Shown piece after piece: positions 62,299-64,000 of a stretch of DNA of 64,000 bases. The position numbers were made by a program, and so were the translations under genes. Within the stretch, counting starts at the first letter, position 1. Each line of letters starts with the position of its first letter. Source of the stretch: Dichotomocladium elegans. Its lineage: Eukaryota; Mucoromycota; Mucoromycetes; Mucorales; Lichtheimiaceae. The stretch is taken from positions 1-64,000 of the forward strand of contig JAIXMN010000056.1 of the NCBI GenBank assembly GCA_025716815.1, in the 5' to 3' direction. A model generated the notes under the pieces. The model did no database searches. It saw only the letters and a program-made list of their open reading frames with translations, and had not been told where the DNA came from.

Positions 62299-62794
62299 GT
62301 ATGACAATGTAACATCTCGTTCACGGTCGGTTGTATTAATAATTCTACTGTGTTGGTAGCATGGGTACCTCTGAAAACAACGATATTTAGAAATGAGGTA
62401 AATCTATTAAGATAAGATGCAATGTCGACTCCCGCATAATAAATATATTTCTTCTCTAGTGCCTTGATTCCATAGTTCATTCTTTTAGTAATTGCAAAGG
62501 ACGCGGAGGAACAGCTGTGTCGATTAACTTTGCCACTTGATATGGTGATAGGTGTGTGTACCAGTGTACAAAAAGGTGTAAATCTGCAGCTACAAGGTAG
62601 GAGCAACTGCTTTCTTTGAAATGGATATTGGATAGATGTATACTAGCTAGCTGGAAGCACTTTTCATAATCAACACAGATGAGGCAATAATAATAATGAT
62701 AACATAAATAAAACATAATTCAACACTCAACAGTCTCATGTTTAAATATTGGTGCGATAATTCAGGATATTGCATGTTTTTATACAGCTCAGCG

Positions 62795-62931
62795 CATTAT
62801 GGATTTTATAGGGGTTTCTAGGTTTTACAGGACGAGCTTCATGACGGATTTTATAGGGATGTATAGGGTTTTGCAGGACTTAGCTTCATTATGGATTTTA
62901 TAGGGTTTTATAGGGTTTTGTAGGGCCCGGG
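62795..62931 (+). repeat. About 46-bp tandem repeat, three units, rich in TATAGGG
   Basis: Units start at 62,795, 62,840 and 62,887. Each begins CAT(T/G)A(T/C)GGATTTTATAGGG and the first two end in AGCTT. Confidence 0.8.
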
Positions 62932-63003
62932 TTTTCTTGGAGAAAGTAAAATTTACCCAAAAATATCCGGACCCTATAAAATCCTATAAAACCCGAAAAA
63001 ATC
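62893..63003. repeat. Imperfect palindrome of TTTTATAGGG blocks
   Basis: The arm 62,893-62,931 (GGATTTTATAGGGTTTTATA...GCCCGG) pairs with 62,967-63,003 (CCGGACCCTATAAAATCC...). About 35 bases of spacer separate them. It could be the end of a small inverted-repeat transposon. Confidence 0.65.
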
Positions 63004-63035
63004 CCCTGAAATTTTTTTGCGGTGTATGCTTACAG

Positions 63036-63807
63036 AAATCAAGGGAAAGATGTGTATTTCGACGGCCACGAACGCCCTGACGTTATTGATTACCGAAAAT
63101 TATGGGCTTCGCGAATGATAAAGTACAGGGAGCGCATGTCGACCTTTGTTGGCAAAGAGGAAGAGATTGAAGTAGAACCAGCGCTTGGTCCTGGCATCCA
63201 TAAACTAGTCATGGTGACACATGACGAATGCACTTTTTATTCAAATGATTCCAGAGGGGATATGTGGTTACGCAATGACGAGAACATTCTTCGACGCAAG
63301 TCACCAGGTGGATCAATCATGGTCAGTGAGTTTCAATGCGCCTGCCATGGGACAATGCGCCTGAGGAATTGGACGTCTAGGGCATTTTTTAAAGCCGGCG
63401 CCAACTGTGAAGGTTACTGGACGTCAAATGATCTTTTCGCACAATACCGCAATGACGCAGTTAAACTCTTTGAAGCTCTACATGAAGATTGTCAGGCCTT
63501 GTTCTTGTTTGACCAGTCCAGTAACCATACCGCCTATGCTCCTAACGCACGGCTGGTAACGAAATTTAACCTGAACGACAAGGAACTCGGTGAAGATTGC
63601 CCAGATTACAGCAAGCGTGTTAGACCTGGGTGGTTCATACGAGATGGTGAACGCGTGGAACAAAGTTTTTACTATCACCAAGTAATCCAATCGCAGGTAA
63701 GATCGAAGTCAAGGAGCAAGAGGGTGTGGTACATGAAGGGTATATCCACAATACTCAAAGAGCGTGGCTTAGGACGTTGGGATGAGTATCAGGTAAGGTA
63801 TCAGTGA
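63036..63807 (+). CDS. DDE-type transposase-like gene, partial, 'GHERPDV' family
   Basis: An exon opens after the 3' splice site TATGCTTACAG (63,035) and reads VYFDGHERPDVIDYR. Further blocks are VMVTHDECTFYSND (likely first Asp), GGSIMVSEFQCACHG, LFLFDQSSNHTAY (likely second Asp) and WYMKGISTILKERGLG. From memory, these blocks match a protein family common in fungal genomes and usually linked to DDE transposases, so a mobile or mobile-derived origin is likely. Possible 5' splice sites are CAG-GTAAGATC at 63,696 and CAG-GTAAGG near 63,793. The coding region may end at the first or continue through the KERGLG block. The N terminus and C terminus are not resolved. The substrate and activity are unknown. 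Confidence 0.6.
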
Positions 63808-63852
63808 CATACTGTATGTACTGCTTATAACGTTTCTTCCATATACAATATA

Positions 63853-64000
63853 CAGGATTTTCAAGAAGAACTTTGCCACAAATCTTAGTTGTTCATATAG
63901 ATGGTCTAGGTTTTTCGTTTTTTTTGCTTCAAATGGTGGTGTTTTAGTTGTTTTTTATGGTGGACAGTTAGAATACGATGAGACTCGTGGATGTCTTTTA
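63853..64000 (+). mobile_element. Second CAGGATTTTC MITE or related element, cut by the window edge
   Basis: It starts CAGGATTTTCAAGAAG after TA (63,851-63,852) and follows the left inverted repeat of the MITE at 26,914 for about 85 bp with some differences. Then it diverges after GCTTCAAATGG. The other end is not in the window. Confidence 0.75.

Larger units (their letters stand above)
62299..63035. other. AT-rich non-coding stretch with minisatellite and hairpin
   Basis: No gene is seen. It starts at a 5' splice signal and ends at a 3' splice signal (TATGCTTACAG at 63,035), so it could be one or more introns or an intergenic region. The repeat features at 62,795-63,003 lie inside. Confidence 0.4.

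Noticed and set aside
62795..62931. Telomere repeat
   Set aside because: TATAGGG occurs, but the unit is about 46 bp with only three copies and sits inside the contig. It is a minisatellite.

Overview
The window is fungal repeat DNA. Short GT-AG introns (54-66 nt where I could place them), tRNA genes with AAG and AGT anticodons, Ty3/Gypsy, LINE, hAT and Tc1/IS630-type elements, and a 'GHERPDV'-type DDE gene together suggest a filamentous, probably early-diverging, fungus (Mucoromycota-like). The taxon is inferred, not proven. Apart from two tRNA genes and perhaps two genes at the right edge, every coding region belongs to a mobile element.

Layout. 0.2-5.3 kb: a two-ORF LINE (minus strand) ending 5' of tRNA-Leu(AAG). 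5.5-5.9 kb: a Gypsy LTR fragment. 5.9-11.5 kb: a hAT transposon (hAT-A) whose three-exon, 741-codon transposase gene is broken only by a solo LTR. 11.5-14.2 kb: a second, decayed LINE ending 5' of tRNA-Thr(AGT). 14.35-19.57 kb: intact Gypsy-A. 19.57-26.77 kb: Gypsy-B, with hAT-B (internally deleted, perfect 8-bp TSD) in its gag. 26.77-38.32 kb: LTR-H, split by decayed Gypsy-C, which carries a TA-flanked MITE in one LTR and intact chromovirus Gypsy-D in the other. 38.3-39.7 kb: solo LTR-I and the 3' end of Gypsy-E. 39.7-40.1 kb: a hAT-C fragment.

The most unusual object is at 40,109-61,147. It is a 21-kb, TA-flanked element with near-identical 1,944-bp terminal inverted repeats. It encodes a DD34E (Tc1/IS630-superfamily) transposase, a second intron-containing transposase-like protein that lacks the first catalytic Asp, and a small three-exon gene on the other strand. 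Chromovirus F sits inside the 59-nt second intron of the transposase-like gene, and chromovirus G sits inside F. Without F and G the element is about 9.3 kb. MITEs in the window share its CAGGATTTTC terminus and TA target.

Two classes of Gypsy behave differently. A, B, C and E lack a chromodomain, start LTRs with TGTCG(T/C)AG, put the gag ATG a few bases after a TGGTAGC primer site, use a TTTAAAA -1 slippery heptamer where gag survives, and sit beside tRNA genes or at the ends of related LTRs. D, F and G carry a C-terminal chromodomain, lack a TGG primer site, have 5-bp TSDs, and sit in LTRs, introns and transposon genes. Right of 61,147 are one ordinary-looking gene with an in-frame stop, an AT-rich minisatellite and hairpin, and a DDE-type gene that runs to the right edge.
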